DNA of 11,233 nucleotides, taken from positions 1-11,233 of the forward strand of contig CAKRMZ010000045.1 of the NCBI GenBank assembly GCA_934365155.1, given 5' to 3'. Source of the stretch: an uncultured Eubacteriales bacterium (GTDB lineage: Bacteria > Bacillota > Clostridia > Oscillospirales > CAG-272). Shown piece by piece: positions 1 through 7,053 of this stretch. Position numbers and translations under genes: made by a program. The notes beneath the pieces are model-generated. The model was not told where the DNA came from and ran no database searches. It saw only the letters and a list, made by a program, of their open reading frames with translations. Positions within the stretch are counted from its first letter, which is position 1; each line of letters begins with the position of its first letter.

Positions 1-761
1 CTACACTGGCTCTGATGGATGCGGGTATTCCGATTAAGGCGCCGGTCGCCGGTATTTCCTGCGGATTGATCACAGAGGGAGATCGCTGGATGACAATGAT
101 CGATATTCAGGGACTGGAAGACTTCTTCGGTGACATGGATTTCAAGGTAGCCGGTACACACAAAGGCATTACGTCCATTCAAATGGATCTGAAAATTGAC
201 GGTTTGACGCCCGAAATCATTATGGAAGCATTAAAAACGACCCATAAAGGCCGTGATTATATCATTGACGAAGTGCTTCTGAAAGCCATCGACAAACCGC
301 GTGCCGAGGTTTCAAAATATGCGCCGAAAGTAATCACAATGAAAATTCATCCGGATAAGATTCGAGAGGTCATCGGTTCCGGCGGAAAGGTTATTCAAAA
401 AATCGTCGCTGAATCCGGAGCCAAAGTGGATATTGAGGATGACGGCACAATCTTTATTTCTGCGGTTAATGCCGAAAGCGGAAACAAAGCCAAAGCTATG
501 ATTGATGAGATTATTTTTGAGCCTGAAATCGGTGCAATTTATATGGGAAAGGTTACCCGAATTATGACATTCGGAGCATTTGTTGAAATTGCCCCCGGAT
601 GTGAGGGACTGGTTCACATTTCCAAATTGGCCAACCGACGTGTTGAAAAGGTAGAGGATGTTGTCAATGTCGGTGATTCCCTGCTTGTCAAAGTAATGGA
701 AATTGACGAAAAAGGACGATATAACTTTTCTCACAAGGATGCTGTCAGCACGGAACAGTAA
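1..761 (+). CDS. pnp: Polynucleotide phosphorylase, C-terminal part (5' end outside window)
   Basis: Phosphorolytic 3'-to-5' exoribonuclease of RNA turnover, normally a cytosolic trimer. The frame is open to the left edge, so only about the last 252 residues are present. The first residues (LALMDAGIPIKAPVAGIS) are typical of the second RNase PH domain of PNPase. A KH domain follows with its GSGG loop at 375-386, then an S1 domain (about 525-740) containing the usual GKVTRIMTFGAFVEI and GLVHISKL segments. The S1 end reads GRYNFSHKDA where GRINLSRKDA is more common, a mild variation. The protein ends soon after S1, so the acidic or variable C-terminal tail seen in many PNPases is very short here. 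A strong terminator follows 17 bases after the stop. The family assignment is secure. Confidence 0.97.
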   Translation, partial: TLALMDAGIPIKAPVAGISCGLITEGDRWMTMIDIQGLEDFFGDMDFKVAGTHKGITSIQMDLKIDGLTPEIIMEALKTTHKGRDYIIDEVLLKAIDKPRAEVSKYAPKVITMKIHPDKIREVIGSGGKVIQKIVAESGAKVDIEDDGTIFISAVNAESGNKAKAMIDEIIFEPEIGAIYMGKVTRIMTFGAFVEIAPGCEGLVHISKLANRRVEKVEDVVNVGDSLLVKVMEIDEKGRYNFSHKDAVSTEQ

Positions 762-778
762 TTTCTCTGGGATATTAC

Positions 779-811
779 GCAAACGCTCGAAAACGGGCGT
801 TTGCATTTTTT
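779..811 (+). terminator. Rho-independent terminator of pnp
   Basis: GCAAACGC (779-786) pairs with GCGTTTGC (797-804). A further T-G and a C-G pair extend the stem to 10 bp around a six-base GAAAAC loop. The tail is A followed by six Ts. It lies 17 bases after the pnp stop and ends the pnp transcript before the methyltransferase gene. Confidence 0.93.
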
Positions 812-870
812 CTTTATTCTGTTTGATCTCTGAAACATCTTGAATCGAATCCGGCAGGAAAGGACATATT

Positions 871-2226
871 ATGCTAATCAAAAATACGGAGCATTCTGTT
901 AACATTGAAGATATGAATCATTTCGGATACGGAGTGGCCCGCATCGACGGAATCGCCGTTTTTGTACCGGGAGCCGCGGTAGGCGATGTCGCACGTATCA
1001 AAATCATTAAAACAACGAAAAACTATGCTGTCGGAAAGCTGCTTGCCGTTGAAGTTCCCTCGAAAAACCGAAGCCCCAAAGATCAATGCTGCCCGGCTGC
1101 AAACCGATGCGGCGGATGCAATTATCAGCATATTCTTTATGAAACCGAGCTCTCGCAAAAGCAAAAAGAGGTTTTATTTGCACTGAGAAAAGAGGGCTTC
1201 CGCAATATTACAATCGAGCCTTGCAAAAATACCGGAAAAATTGATTTTTATCGCAACAAGGCCCAATATCCTGTAGGTTGTGATTCAAACGGAAAAATCG
1301 TCGCCGGATTTTACAAAACAAAAAGTCATGAAATTATCGCCGATTGCCCCTGCCGTCTCAGCCCGCATATTTTTTCCGAAATCGTAACGGAAACAATCCG
1401 TTTTCTCAATGAATTCCATATCACGGCATACGATGAAACATCCCACCGCGGTTTAGTACGGCATATTTATCTCCGTTCCTCCGGAGACGGCGGCGAAATT
1501 CTGCTTTGCTTAGTCATTAACGGAACGAAACTCCCGCAATCCGAAACTTTGATTTCAAGGCTCCAAGCTCAATTTCCCCAAATTGTAGGTGTTGTTTTAA
1601 ACAGCAATACACAGCCTACCAATATTATTTTGGGTAATCACACTCAAACGCTGTGGGGACGCGATTATATTTATGACACCCTGTGTGGGCTCCGGTTTAA
1701 GATTTCCGCCCACTCTTTTTACCAAGTCAATCATGACGGTGCCGAAATTCTGTTCAATACAGCACGGGAGCTGCTTTCTGTTTCCGATGAGGATATTTTG
1801 CTGGATCTTTATTGCGGAATCGGTGCCGTAGGAATGATTGTAGGGCAAAAAGCCAAAGAATTGATCGGAATTGAAATCGTACCGGATGCTGTAAAAAACG
1901 CCAATGAAAACGCAAAGGCCAACGGATTTAAAAACGCAAGTTTTTTTTGTGCCAATGCCGCAGACGCCAAAGCATTGCTTCGGGATAAGCACATTACAAC
2001 CGCATCGGTAGATCCGCCGCGTTCGGGCTTAGATCGGAATCTGATTGATTATATTGCCGAAATCGCACCGAAGCGCATCCTGTATATTTCATGCAATCCG
2101 TCAACGCTTGCACGGGATCTTAGATACTTTTCCGAGCATGGCTACTCCACTGACACCGTATATCCCGTAGACATGTTTCCAAGAACCGGACATGTTGAAT
2201 GTATATGCATATTAAAACATGCCTAA
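871..2226 (+). CDS. rlmD: 23S rRNA (uracil-C5)-methyltransferase, RlmD/RlmCD (TrmA/RumA) family
   Basis: SAM-dependent enzyme that adds a methyl group to C5 of a uridine in 23S rRNA. Length (451 aa) is normal for the family. Residues about 1-65 form a TRAM RNA-binding domain. The 4Fe-4S cysteines are C74, C80 and C83 (CPAANRCGGC), plus a later one in DCPC (159-161). The methyltransferase domain shows LDLYCGIGAVG (312-322, SAM binding), DPPRSG (381-386), the nucleophile C408 in YISCNPSTLARDL, and the catalytic glutamate E443 in HVECI. The start at 871 is supported by AGGAAAGGA (856-864) six bases upstream. In Gram-positive bacteria one enzyme (RlmCD) can modify both U747 and U1939, so the exact target cannot be read from sequence alone. 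It appears to be a single-gene unit after the pnp terminator. Confidence 0.93.
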   Translation: MLIKNTEHSVNIEDMNHFGYGVARIDGIAVFVPGAAVGDVARIKIIKTTKNYAVGKLLAVEVPSKNRSPKDQCCPAANRCGGCNYQHILYETELSQKQKEVLFALRKEGFRNITIEPCKNTGKIDFYRNKAQYPVGCDSNGKIVAGFYKTKSHEIIADCPCRLSPHIFSEIVTETIRFLNEFHITAYDETSHRGLVRHIYLRSSGDGGEILLCLVINGTKLPQSETLISRLQAQFPQIVGVVLNSNTQPTNIILGNHTQTLWGRDYIYDTLCGLRFKISAHSFYQVNHDGAEILFNTARELLSVSDEDILLDLYCGIGAVGMIVGQKAKELIGIEIVPDAVKNANENAKANGFKNASFFCANAADAKALLRDKHITTASVDPPRSGLDRNLIDYIAEIAPKRILYISCNPSTLARDLRYFSEHGYSTDTVYPVDMFPRTGHVECICILKHA

Positions 2227-2459
2227 ACGAGGCTTTGCAAATCGGTGGAATATCATCATACAAACCGCAATATGACCTTATTCGTGTCAATTATTCATAA
2301 AGTTATTTTAAAGTAATTTAATCGACAAATTATTTAATAAAAATACTTATAACATGCAAAAATATACTTGAAAAATAAGAAATGTATAGTATAATATAGT
2401 TATAATGTAGTTATAGTTGTATCGTTTTGTTTTATATTTTTATATAATGTCGAAAGAGG
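2227..2459. other. AT-rich intergenic region between rlmD and the membrane-protein operon
   Basis: No credible coding sequence was found on either strand. A weak hairpin right at the rlmD stop (GCCT 2221-2224 with AGGC 2230-2233, then TTT) could be a poor terminator. The right half is strongly AT-rich, holds the promoter-like elements listed separately, and carries repeated TATAGT words at 2385, 2395 and 2412. Confidence 0.6.
2368..2395 (+). promoter_or_regulatory. Putative sigma-A promoter for the membrane protein / radical SAM operon
   Basis: TTGAAA (2368-2373), 16-bp spacer, TATAAT (2390-2395). A second TATAAT at 2401-2406 could serve as an alternative -10. The predicted transcript would have a leader of about 60 bases before the gene at 2466. 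The region is AT-rich, so chance matches are easy, but this one is near consensus and well placed. Confidence 0.6.
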
Positions 2460-2460
2460 A
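2453..2460 (+). promoter_or_regulatory. Ribosome binding site that favours the start at 2466
   Basis: AAAGAGGA lies five bases before ATG 2466 but directly abuts or overlaps the alternative ATG at 2460. The spacing therefore favours 2466 as the true start. Confidence 0.65.
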
Positions 2461-2465
2461 TGGCC

Positions 2466-3119
2466 ATGTCTGCACTCAGCGTTAATAAATTTGTTAAAAA
2501 CGAATCTCTCCGCATCGAAACAACTGTTATGATGTTGCTCTCGGCTTTTATGAACTTTTCCCTGCTGATTGTCATTTACTTATACTTTATTCAGGATCGG
2601 GTAATAGAAATATCCGGAGTTCTTCTGGCGACGCTGGCCTTTATCAGTATTACCACCGCGTTGGTTGCCAATATCCTTTTAATGTTGTTTTCAACCCTTT
2701 GTTACGGCAAACGGAAATCGGCGCTGTTTTCTCATGCGTTATTTTTCTTTGCGCTCTATCATTTAATCAGCATCAGTCATGATTGCCACCCAAACGGGAT
2801 TCTCGGCCTTTTCCGCGATTCCGTAACGATCCGTAAAAATGCATTCCTTCTTGTTATCGGTGTTCTTTATTTGATTTTGGCATGGCTCTCCCATCGCAAT
2901 TTACTGTCATGTCCCACAGCGCGTATTATCTCCGTATTGACATTGCTTCTTGCCATAACGCATTTGATCCTAAACAACGTCCTTGCTAAAGATAATCTTC
3001 CTTTTCTGATCGGATACTATATCGAATATATTTCTGTTACCGCAATGCTTCTCCTTTATGACGATGAATACTCAATTCGGCATTATACCTCAATGCTGCG
3101 GAATTCTCAGCATGATTGA
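2466..3119 (+). CDS. Unrecognised integral membrane protein with about six transmembrane helices
   Basis: I do not recognise a family. The 217-residue product is very hydrophobic. Likely membrane segments, in residues from the start chosen here, are about 18-42, 48-74, 84-103, 124-142, 151-171 and 176-197. There is a short charged N-terminus and a charged C-terminus. A polar loop with HDCHPNG separates helices three and four, and the loops contain clusters of basic residues (GKRK). No enzymatic motif was seen. Start 2466 is preferred to 2460 on RBS spacing. Its last eight bases overlap the start of the radical SAM gene (ATG 3112, stop TGA 3117-3119), which implies translational coupling and possibly a joint function. 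A membrane role is clear; anything more is unknown. Confidence 0.8.
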   Translation: MSALSVNKFVKNESLRIETTVMMLLSAFMNFSLLIVIYLYFIQDRVIEISGVLLATLAFISITTALVANILLMLFSTLCYGKRKSALFSHALFFFALYHLISISHDCHPNGILGLFRDSVTIRKNAFLLVIGVLYLILAWLSHRNLLSCPTARIISVLTLLLAITHLILNNVLAKDNLPFLIGYYIEYISVTAMLLLYDDEYSIRHYTSMLRNSQHD

Positions 3120-4014
3120 TACAAAAGCCTATCTCAAATGCCGGCTTTGCCCTCGGGCATGCGGAATCGATCGGGCAAAGCATACGGGGATTTGCCGCGA
3201 AGGCGCCGTACTGCGAGCAGCGAAAGCCTGTTTGCATCACTGGGAAGAACCTTGCATATCCGGTTCAAACGGCTCCGGCACCATATTTTTTTCCGGCTGC
3301 ACACTCGGATGTATTTTCTGTCAAAATCGTACCATTCAAAACGGTAATATCGGGAAAAATATAGATTCCGACCGTTTATGTGATATTTTCTTTGAATTAC
3401 AGCATCAGGGAGCTCATAATATTAACCTTGTAACACCGGATCATTTTGCTCCGCACATAAAAGATGCCATAGTAAATGCAAAAAAGAAGGGCTTTCACCT
3501 TCCCTTTATCTATAATACAAGCGGATACTGCAGCATTGAGACCCTTCAATCGTTGGACGGGTTGATTGACATCTATATGCCCGATTATAAATATTATTCC
3601 GACGAGCTCGCGGAGCAATATTCTCACGCCTCCGGTTATCCGTCGATTGCCAAAGCCGCCATTGCGGAAATGGTTCGTCAAATTCCGCGATGCTCCTTCA
3701 ACCAGCAAGGACTCATGCAACGGGGAATCATTATACGGCATCTGATTCTGCCCGGGCATACGGATGAATCCAAAAAAATTCTATCGGAATTACACCACGA
3801 TTACGGAAACTCCGTTTATTTGAGTATCATGAATCAATATACCCCCTGCTCCGATCTCCGATTGCCTTCGGAACTTCAAAGGCGCGTCAGTGAAGCGGAA
3901 TATGAGGACGTCATTCAGTTTGCCGTAAAAATCGGCATCCGAAAAGCCTTCATTCAAGAAGGCGGCACGGCAGAGGAAAGCTTTATTCCCGACTTTGATT
4001 TGAGCGGAATATAA
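3112..4014 (+). CDS. Radical SAM protein, PflX-like (pyruvate formate-lyase activating enzyme-related, COG1313 type)
   Basis: Radical SAM 4Fe-4S enzyme of a family related to glycyl-radical-enzyme activases but without an agreed substrate. With the start at 3112 the protein has 300 residues. An N-terminal cysteine cluster (C10, C13, C17, C28; CRLCPRACG) typical of the PflX branch precedes the SAM cluster motif CX3CX2C at C63, C67 and C70 (SGCTLGCIFCQN). The remainder (YNTSGY, DIYMPDYKYY, IIRHLILPGH, MNQYTPC) matches the family's TIM-barrel core. An in-frame ATG at 3058 exists, but it has no ribosome binding site and would overlap the upstream gene by 62 bases. ATG 3112 overlaps the upstream stop by eight bases and fits coupled translation, although its own RBS is weak (GCGGAA). 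No glycyl radical enzyme gene lies in the window. Confidence 0.9.
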   Translation: MIDTKAYLKCRLCPRACGIDRAKHTGICREGAVLRAAKACLHHWEEPCISGSNGSGTIFFSGCTLGCIFCQNRTIQNGNIGKNIDSDRLCDIFFELQHQGAHNINLVTPDHFAPHIKDAIVNAKKKGFHLPFIYNTSGYCSIETLQSLDGLIDIYMPDYKYYSDELAEQYSHASGYPSIAKAAIAEMVRQIPRCSFNQQGLMQRGIIIRHLILPGHTDESKKILSELHHDYGNSVYLSIMNQYTPCSDLRLPSELQRRVSEAEYEDVIQFAVKIGIRKAFIQEGGTAEESFIPDFDLSGI

Positions 4015-4068
4015 TAATAAGGTGCGTCTCGGTGTTTTTTATAGCATCACCGCGGCGCACCTTATTAT
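4014..4068 (+). terminator. Long hairpin just after the radical SAM gene
   Basis: ATAATAAGGTGCG (4014-4026) pairs perfectly with CGCACCTTATTAT (4056-4068). An inner CGGTG/CACCG stem (4030-4034 with 4048-4052) encloses a T-rich loop. The tail after the stem is AT-rich rather than a clean T-run. It may act as a terminator or as a 3'-end-protecting structure between the convergent genes. Confidence 0.6.
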
Positions 4069-4077
4069 ATTTATACT

Positions 4078-4111
4078 CATACGGTCGCAAATTCCCACCG
4101 TATGGTTTTTT
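4078..4111 (+). terminator. Rho-independent terminator of the membrane protein / radical SAM operon
   Basis: CATACGGT (4078-4085) pairs with ACCGTATG (4097-4104) around an 11-base loop. One G and six Ts (4106-4111) follow. The orientation fits termination of the + strand operon before it runs into the - strand aminopeptidase gene. Confidence 0.85.
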
Positions 4112-4152
4112 CAAATTTTCTAAAAACCAAGCTGCCGAAGCTATTTAAAAAA

Positions 4153-5448
4153 TCAATCCACCCGGTAACATCCGTCCGCTTCCATCCGAATGCTTTTTCC
4201 ATAATAATAGGTCAGTGCTTGGATCATTTGTTCCGTATCATACGCGCCTGCCGTCTCCAAAGCAGAATGCATGGCGAGTTGTGCAAGCCCGATATCTACG
4301 GTATTCAATGAAATCTGTGTGTTGGCAATATTTCCAAGCGTGGAACCGCCGGGCATATCCGCACGATTGGCATAATACTGCACCGGTACCTTTGCATCGC
4401 GACACAGTTTTTCAAAAATCCCTGCCGATACCGCATCGGAGCTATACTTTTGACTCGCATGATATTTAATAACAATTCCGCGGTTCGGATAAACAGAATG
4501 ATTGGCATCCGCATACTCCGGATGATTCGGATGAACGGCATGTGCGTTGTCACAGGAAAGAAAGAAACTGTTTGCCAGCTTCCGCCGATAGAACGAGGAA
4601 TCCCCCCCGAGCGATAAACAAATGCGCTCCAACACATCCGGCAAAAAAGTCGATGCCGCTCCCTGCTTGGTTTGGCTTCCGACCTCCTCGTTATCAAGCA
4701 GGCAATACACCGGCACACTGAATCCGTCTTTCGAAGCACAAAAAGCCTGCTGTGCGGCAAATGCGCACTGCAAATCATCCAGACGCGGTGCCGCAACCAA
4801 TCCGTTCCATTCGAGTCCACGCTCGCGGTTGTATAAATAAAGATCCGAGGCCAAAATATCCCCTTCCGACACGCCCAAAGCATCGGCAATCTGTTTTTTA
4901 AAAGAAATCCGATGCGAGTCTGCATAGGCATATAACGGCAACATGTCGGTTGCCGCATTGAACCCGGCGTTTTCATTGGCATTCCGGTTCAGATGAATCG
5001 CCACACTGGGAATCAACGCCGTCATTTCCGAAAAATCAACAAGCAATGACTCAACACCGCCGGATGTCTGCACGACAGCACGACCTGCCACAGAAAGAGG
5101 ACGATCCATCCAACTGGCGCAAAGCATACCGCCGTATTTTTCGACGGAAAAGCGAATATATGCGTTTCCGGCAAGCTCTGCATTTTCTTTGATCTTAAAA
5201 CAAGGACTGTCGCTGTGAGCAGCCGCCAGCATAAAACCGACAAAATCTTTTTTCGGTATCCGAAAAGCGGCTAAGGAAGATCCGTTGCGCGTTACAAAAT
5301 ACCGGCCTCCCGCCGAAAGCTTCCACTCCTGGCTTTCACAAAGCTGCACATAGCCCTGCTTCTTTAAAATATCTGCTGTATTCGCTACAGCGTGAAAAGA
5401 AGTCGGGCAAGCAGCGATGTAGTCAAATAATTTTTGGTTGATGTGCAT
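4153..5448 (-). CDS. apeB: M18 family aminopeptidase (aspartyl aminopeptidase-like)
   Basis: Cytosolic di-metal exopeptidase that removes N-terminal residues, in this family often acidic ones. With the start at 5448 the product is 431 aa, the usual length. Expected metal and catalytic residues are all present: H79 in AAAHSDSPC, D224 in PRLDDLQCAF, catalytic E254 and metal ligand E255 in DNEEVGSQT, D300 in CDNAHAVHPN, and H394 in AMHSALET. MPGGSTLGNI (365-374) is another family hallmark. An in-frame ATG at 5514 would add 22 residues that do not look like the family. Start 5448 has AGGAAAGGCGG (5459-5469) ten bases upstream and gives the normal N-terminus (LFDYIAACPTSFHAV). It lies 90 bases downstream of the AraC-type regulator on the same strand with no clear terminator between them, so co-transcription is possible. 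Confidence 0.94.
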   Translation of the reverse strand: MHINQKLFDYIAACPTSFHAVANTADILKKQGYVQLCESQEWKLSAGGRYFVTRNGSSLAAFRIPKKDFVGFMLAAAHSDSPCFKIKENAELAGNAYIRFSVEKYGGMLCASWMDRPLSVAGRAVVQTSGGVESLLVDFSEMTALIPSVAIHLNRNANENAGFNAATDMLPLYAYADSHRISFKKQIADALGVSEGDILASDLYLYNRERGLEWNGLVAAPRLDDLQCAFAAQQAFCASKDGFSVPVYCLLDNEEVGSQTKQGAASTFLPDVLERICLSLGGDSSFYRRKLANSFFLSCDNAHAVHPNHPEYADANHSVYPNRGIVIKYHASQKYSSDAVSAGIFEKLCRDAKVPVQYYANRADMPGGSTLGNIANTQISLNTVDIGLAQLAMHSALETAGAYDTEQMIQALTYYYGKSIRMEADGCYRVD

Positions 5449-5538
5449 ATCTGATATTCCGCCTTTCCTGATTGCAAACGCATCAAGCCCGCTTTGAAAA
5501 GTGAGCCAATGCATTGAGTATTCATATATTCCGCTTGA

Positions 5539-6558
5539 TCACTTATCCGCATGAAAAACGATCGATTTTCCTTTTTTCCGGTACTCCGTCGGCAGCATAT
5601 TAAAGCTTTCTTTGAACGCCGCCGTGAATTTGCTTTGATTTTCATATCCGACCGCTCTGGATATCGCAGCAACACTGTCTTGCGTATCCAAAAGCAAAGC
5701 GGCCGCCTTTTCCATGCGATGCATTTTGATATGTGCGGCAATGGAGGTCCCGTATATTGCTTTAAACATTGTCTTTAATGTGGTAGCATTAATTAAATAT
5801 TGTTTGGATAAATCTTCAATCGTAACTCGGCAGGATAGGTCTGAAATTAACTGTTCGTGAACTTCCTGCATTATTTTTTTGTATTCCGGGCAATACGGAT
5901 TTCGAACCCTTTCCGGTGAACCGTCCACCCGAATCAAGTGGAGCAAAATCTCCTGCAATTTTAATTTAAAGTACGACACCCGAAACCGAACCGGCAAATC
6001 AAACAAAGCTTCAAATAAGGCGCTCGCCTCTTCATCACCGGAAAATACCGAGCATGATCCGCCCTTTATAAAAGCATCTTTAAAAAAATCCGGATTCGTG
6101 CCGGCATCAAAAACCGCCTCCACATTCTTTTTTGAGAGCTGATCCAAATCAATGCAAAAGGCAACACCGGCATAGTATCCTTGCGGAAATTCTATATTCG
6201 CGCCGCAAACGGCATGTGACGGGATCAATGCAAAATCTCCTTGCATAAGCTCTGCCCTTTCACCTTTTTCAAACGTCCAAACAGCCTGCCCGTAACGGCA
6301 ATAGTGAATTTCCAAAACCGAATCGGACCCGATGGCCGCAATTTTCAAATGATCGGCATTCAAATAAACAAAAGCCGATCGTATGCCTTTATGAAGTCCG
6401 TATACCTCTATACTGCCTTTTCCGTTTGGCGGAATATGACATTGTTGTAATGAAAATAAGGGAGCCGATGATTTTAAAAAATATTCATTCTGACTTAATT
6501 TCCCCAAAGGAACATCCGTCATTTGCTTGCAAAGCTTCTCTTTATAATCCGAGTTCAC
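5539..6558 (-). CDS. AraC-family transcriptional regulator
   Basis: DNA-binding regulator of 339 aa. The N-terminal part resembles the cupin-type effector domain (about 60-135, including LEIHYCRYGQAVW and a GDFALIPS strand). The C-terminal part carries the two AraC helix-turn-helix units: the first near 245-270 (IEDLSKQYLINATTLKTMF), the second near 293-327 (AAISRAVGYENQSKFTAAFK, then LPTEYRK). The start codon is GTG at 6558, supported by AAAGGGGAG with an eight-base spacer. It is transcribed divergently from the metal-efflux operon and lies upstream of the M18 aminopeptidase, so either could be a target. The ligand cannot be read from sequence. AraC proteins are not usual regulators of CadA-type pumps, which are typically under ArsR/SmtB or MerR proteins. 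Confidence 0.93.
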   Translation of the reverse strand: MNSDYKEKLCKQMTDVPLGKLSQNEYFLKSSAPLFSLQQCHIPPNGKGSIEVYGLHKGIRSAFVYLNADHLKIAAIGSDSVLEIHYCRYGQAVWTFEKGERAELMQGDFALIPSHAVCGANIEFPQGYYAGVAFCIDLDQLSKKNVEAVFDAGTNPDFFKDAFIKGGSCSVFSGDEEASALFEALFDLPVRFRVSYFKLKLQEILLHLIRVDGSPERVRNPYCPEYKKIMQEVHEQLISDLSCRVTIEDLSKQYLINATTLKTMFKAIYGTSIAAHIKMHRMEKAAALLLDTQDSVAAISRAVGYENQSKFTAAFKESFNMLPTEYRKKGKSIVFHADK

Positions 6559-6591
6559 GCTCTTTTCTCCCCTTTCATTGACTCTATCCGA

Positions 6592-6620
6592 ATTATATCA
6601 CAAACCATTTCATGAAACAA
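6592..6620 (-). promoter_or_regulatory. Putative promoter of the AraC-family regulator
   Basis: On the - strand, TTGTTT (6620-6615), a 17-bp spacer and TATAAT (6597-6592) precede the GTG start at 6558. The -10 is a perfect match and the -35 is weaker. Confidence 0.6.
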
Positions 6621-6694
6621 GTGCCGAATATTCTGTCCGCTTGCTCCAAAAAGAAATGTTTTTAGCCCAAACGGAAAATACCGATTGTTACCTA

Positions 6695-6722
6695 TTGACA
6701 TTATCAAAAAAGTGCATATAAT
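6695..6722 (+). promoter_or_regulatory. Putative strong sigma-A promoter of the metal-efflux operon
   Basis: TTGACA (6695-6700) and TATAAT (6717-6722) are both perfect consensus, with a 16-bp spacer. The gene start at 6780 lies about 50 bases after the predicted transcription start. A promoter this strong for a metal pump would usually need repression. Confidence 0.8.
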
Positions 6723-6724
6723 AA

Positions 6725-6750
6725 AAGCATAAACGATTAAATGAATGCTT
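6725..6750 (+). promoter_or_regulatory. Candidate operator: inverted repeat just downstream of the -10
   Basis: AAGCAT (6725-6730) and ATGCTT (6745-6750) form a perfect six-base inverted repeat with 14 bases between them, covering the predicted transcription start. Position and symmetry would suit a repressor. It does not match a metalloregulator consensus clearly, and a repeat this short can arise by chance. Confidence 0.3.
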
Positions 6751-6779
6751 AATTGTAAAAATATATATGAGGTGTTATT

Positions 6780-6998
6780 ATGAAAAAAACATATTCAATT
6801 GAAGTCGATTGCGCAAACTGTGCTAATTTAATGGAAGACGCGGCACGCAAAACAGAAGGCGTTTCCAATGCAGTTGTTAACTTCATGACACAAAAAATGA
6901 TTATTGAATTCGAAAACGGAAAAGACCCGAAAGACGTTATGCCTCAAGTTGTAAAAGCCTGCAAAAAAGTAGAACCGGACTGTGAAATTGACATTTAA
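6780..6998 (+). CDS. Small stand-alone HMA-domain metal-binding protein
   Basis: A 72-residue heavy-metal-associated (ferredoxin-like) domain with the metal-binding CANC at residues 11-14 in VDCANCANLMED. This local sequence is typical of the HMA domains attached to Zn/Cd/Pb ATPases (DCANCA) rather than of copper chaperones (GMTC). Two further cysteines lie near the C-terminus (AC..., DC...), which could add metal-binding capacity. The start has GAGGTG five bases upstream. It precedes the pump gene by 55 bases in the same transcript. The likely role is to bind metal in the cytosol and deliver it to, or regulate, the pump, whose own N-terminal HMA domain is absent. Confidence 0.9.
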   Translation: MKKTYSIEVDCANCANLMEDAARKTEGVSNAVVNFMTQKMIIEFENGKDPKDVMPQVVKACKKVEPDCEIDI

Positions 6999-7053
6999 TT
7001 TTGCACAAATTCCATAAAAATAATACAAAATACATTTCTAAGGGGAGTTCCTT

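Noticed and set aside
312..905. Open frame of 197 codons on the - strand opposite pnp and the start of rlmD
   Set aside because: It lies antisense to the well-supported KH and S1 domains of pnp, crosses the pnp terminator, and has no recognisable protein features.
3058..3111. Upstream ATG extending the radical SAM gene by 18 residues
   Set aside because: No ribosome binding site, a long overlap with the membrane-protein gene, and residues that do not fit the family N-terminus.
4105..4152. Possible terminator for the aminopeptidase (AGCT-TCGGC-AGCT then TTTTT on the - strand)
   Set aside because: The stem is only four base pairs; too weak to call.
4305..4982. Open frame of 225 codons on the - strand within the aminopeptidase gene
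   Set aside because: A shadow of the M18 gene in another frame of the same strand; arginine- and cysteine-rich nonsense composition.
5449..5514. Upstream ATG extending the aminopeptidase by 22 residues
   Set aside because: The good RBS lies between the two starts and serves 5448; the extension is unlike M18 proteins.
5482..5539. Inverted repeat ATCAAGC / GCTTGAT between the AraC gene and the aminopeptidase
   Set aside because: Only seven bases per arm with a 44-base gap and no T-run; likely chance, not a terminator.
6559..6779. Riboswitch or leader peptide in the divergent intergenic region
   Set aside because: No conserved riboswitch core, T-box or leader terminator was seen; only promoters and short inverted repeats.
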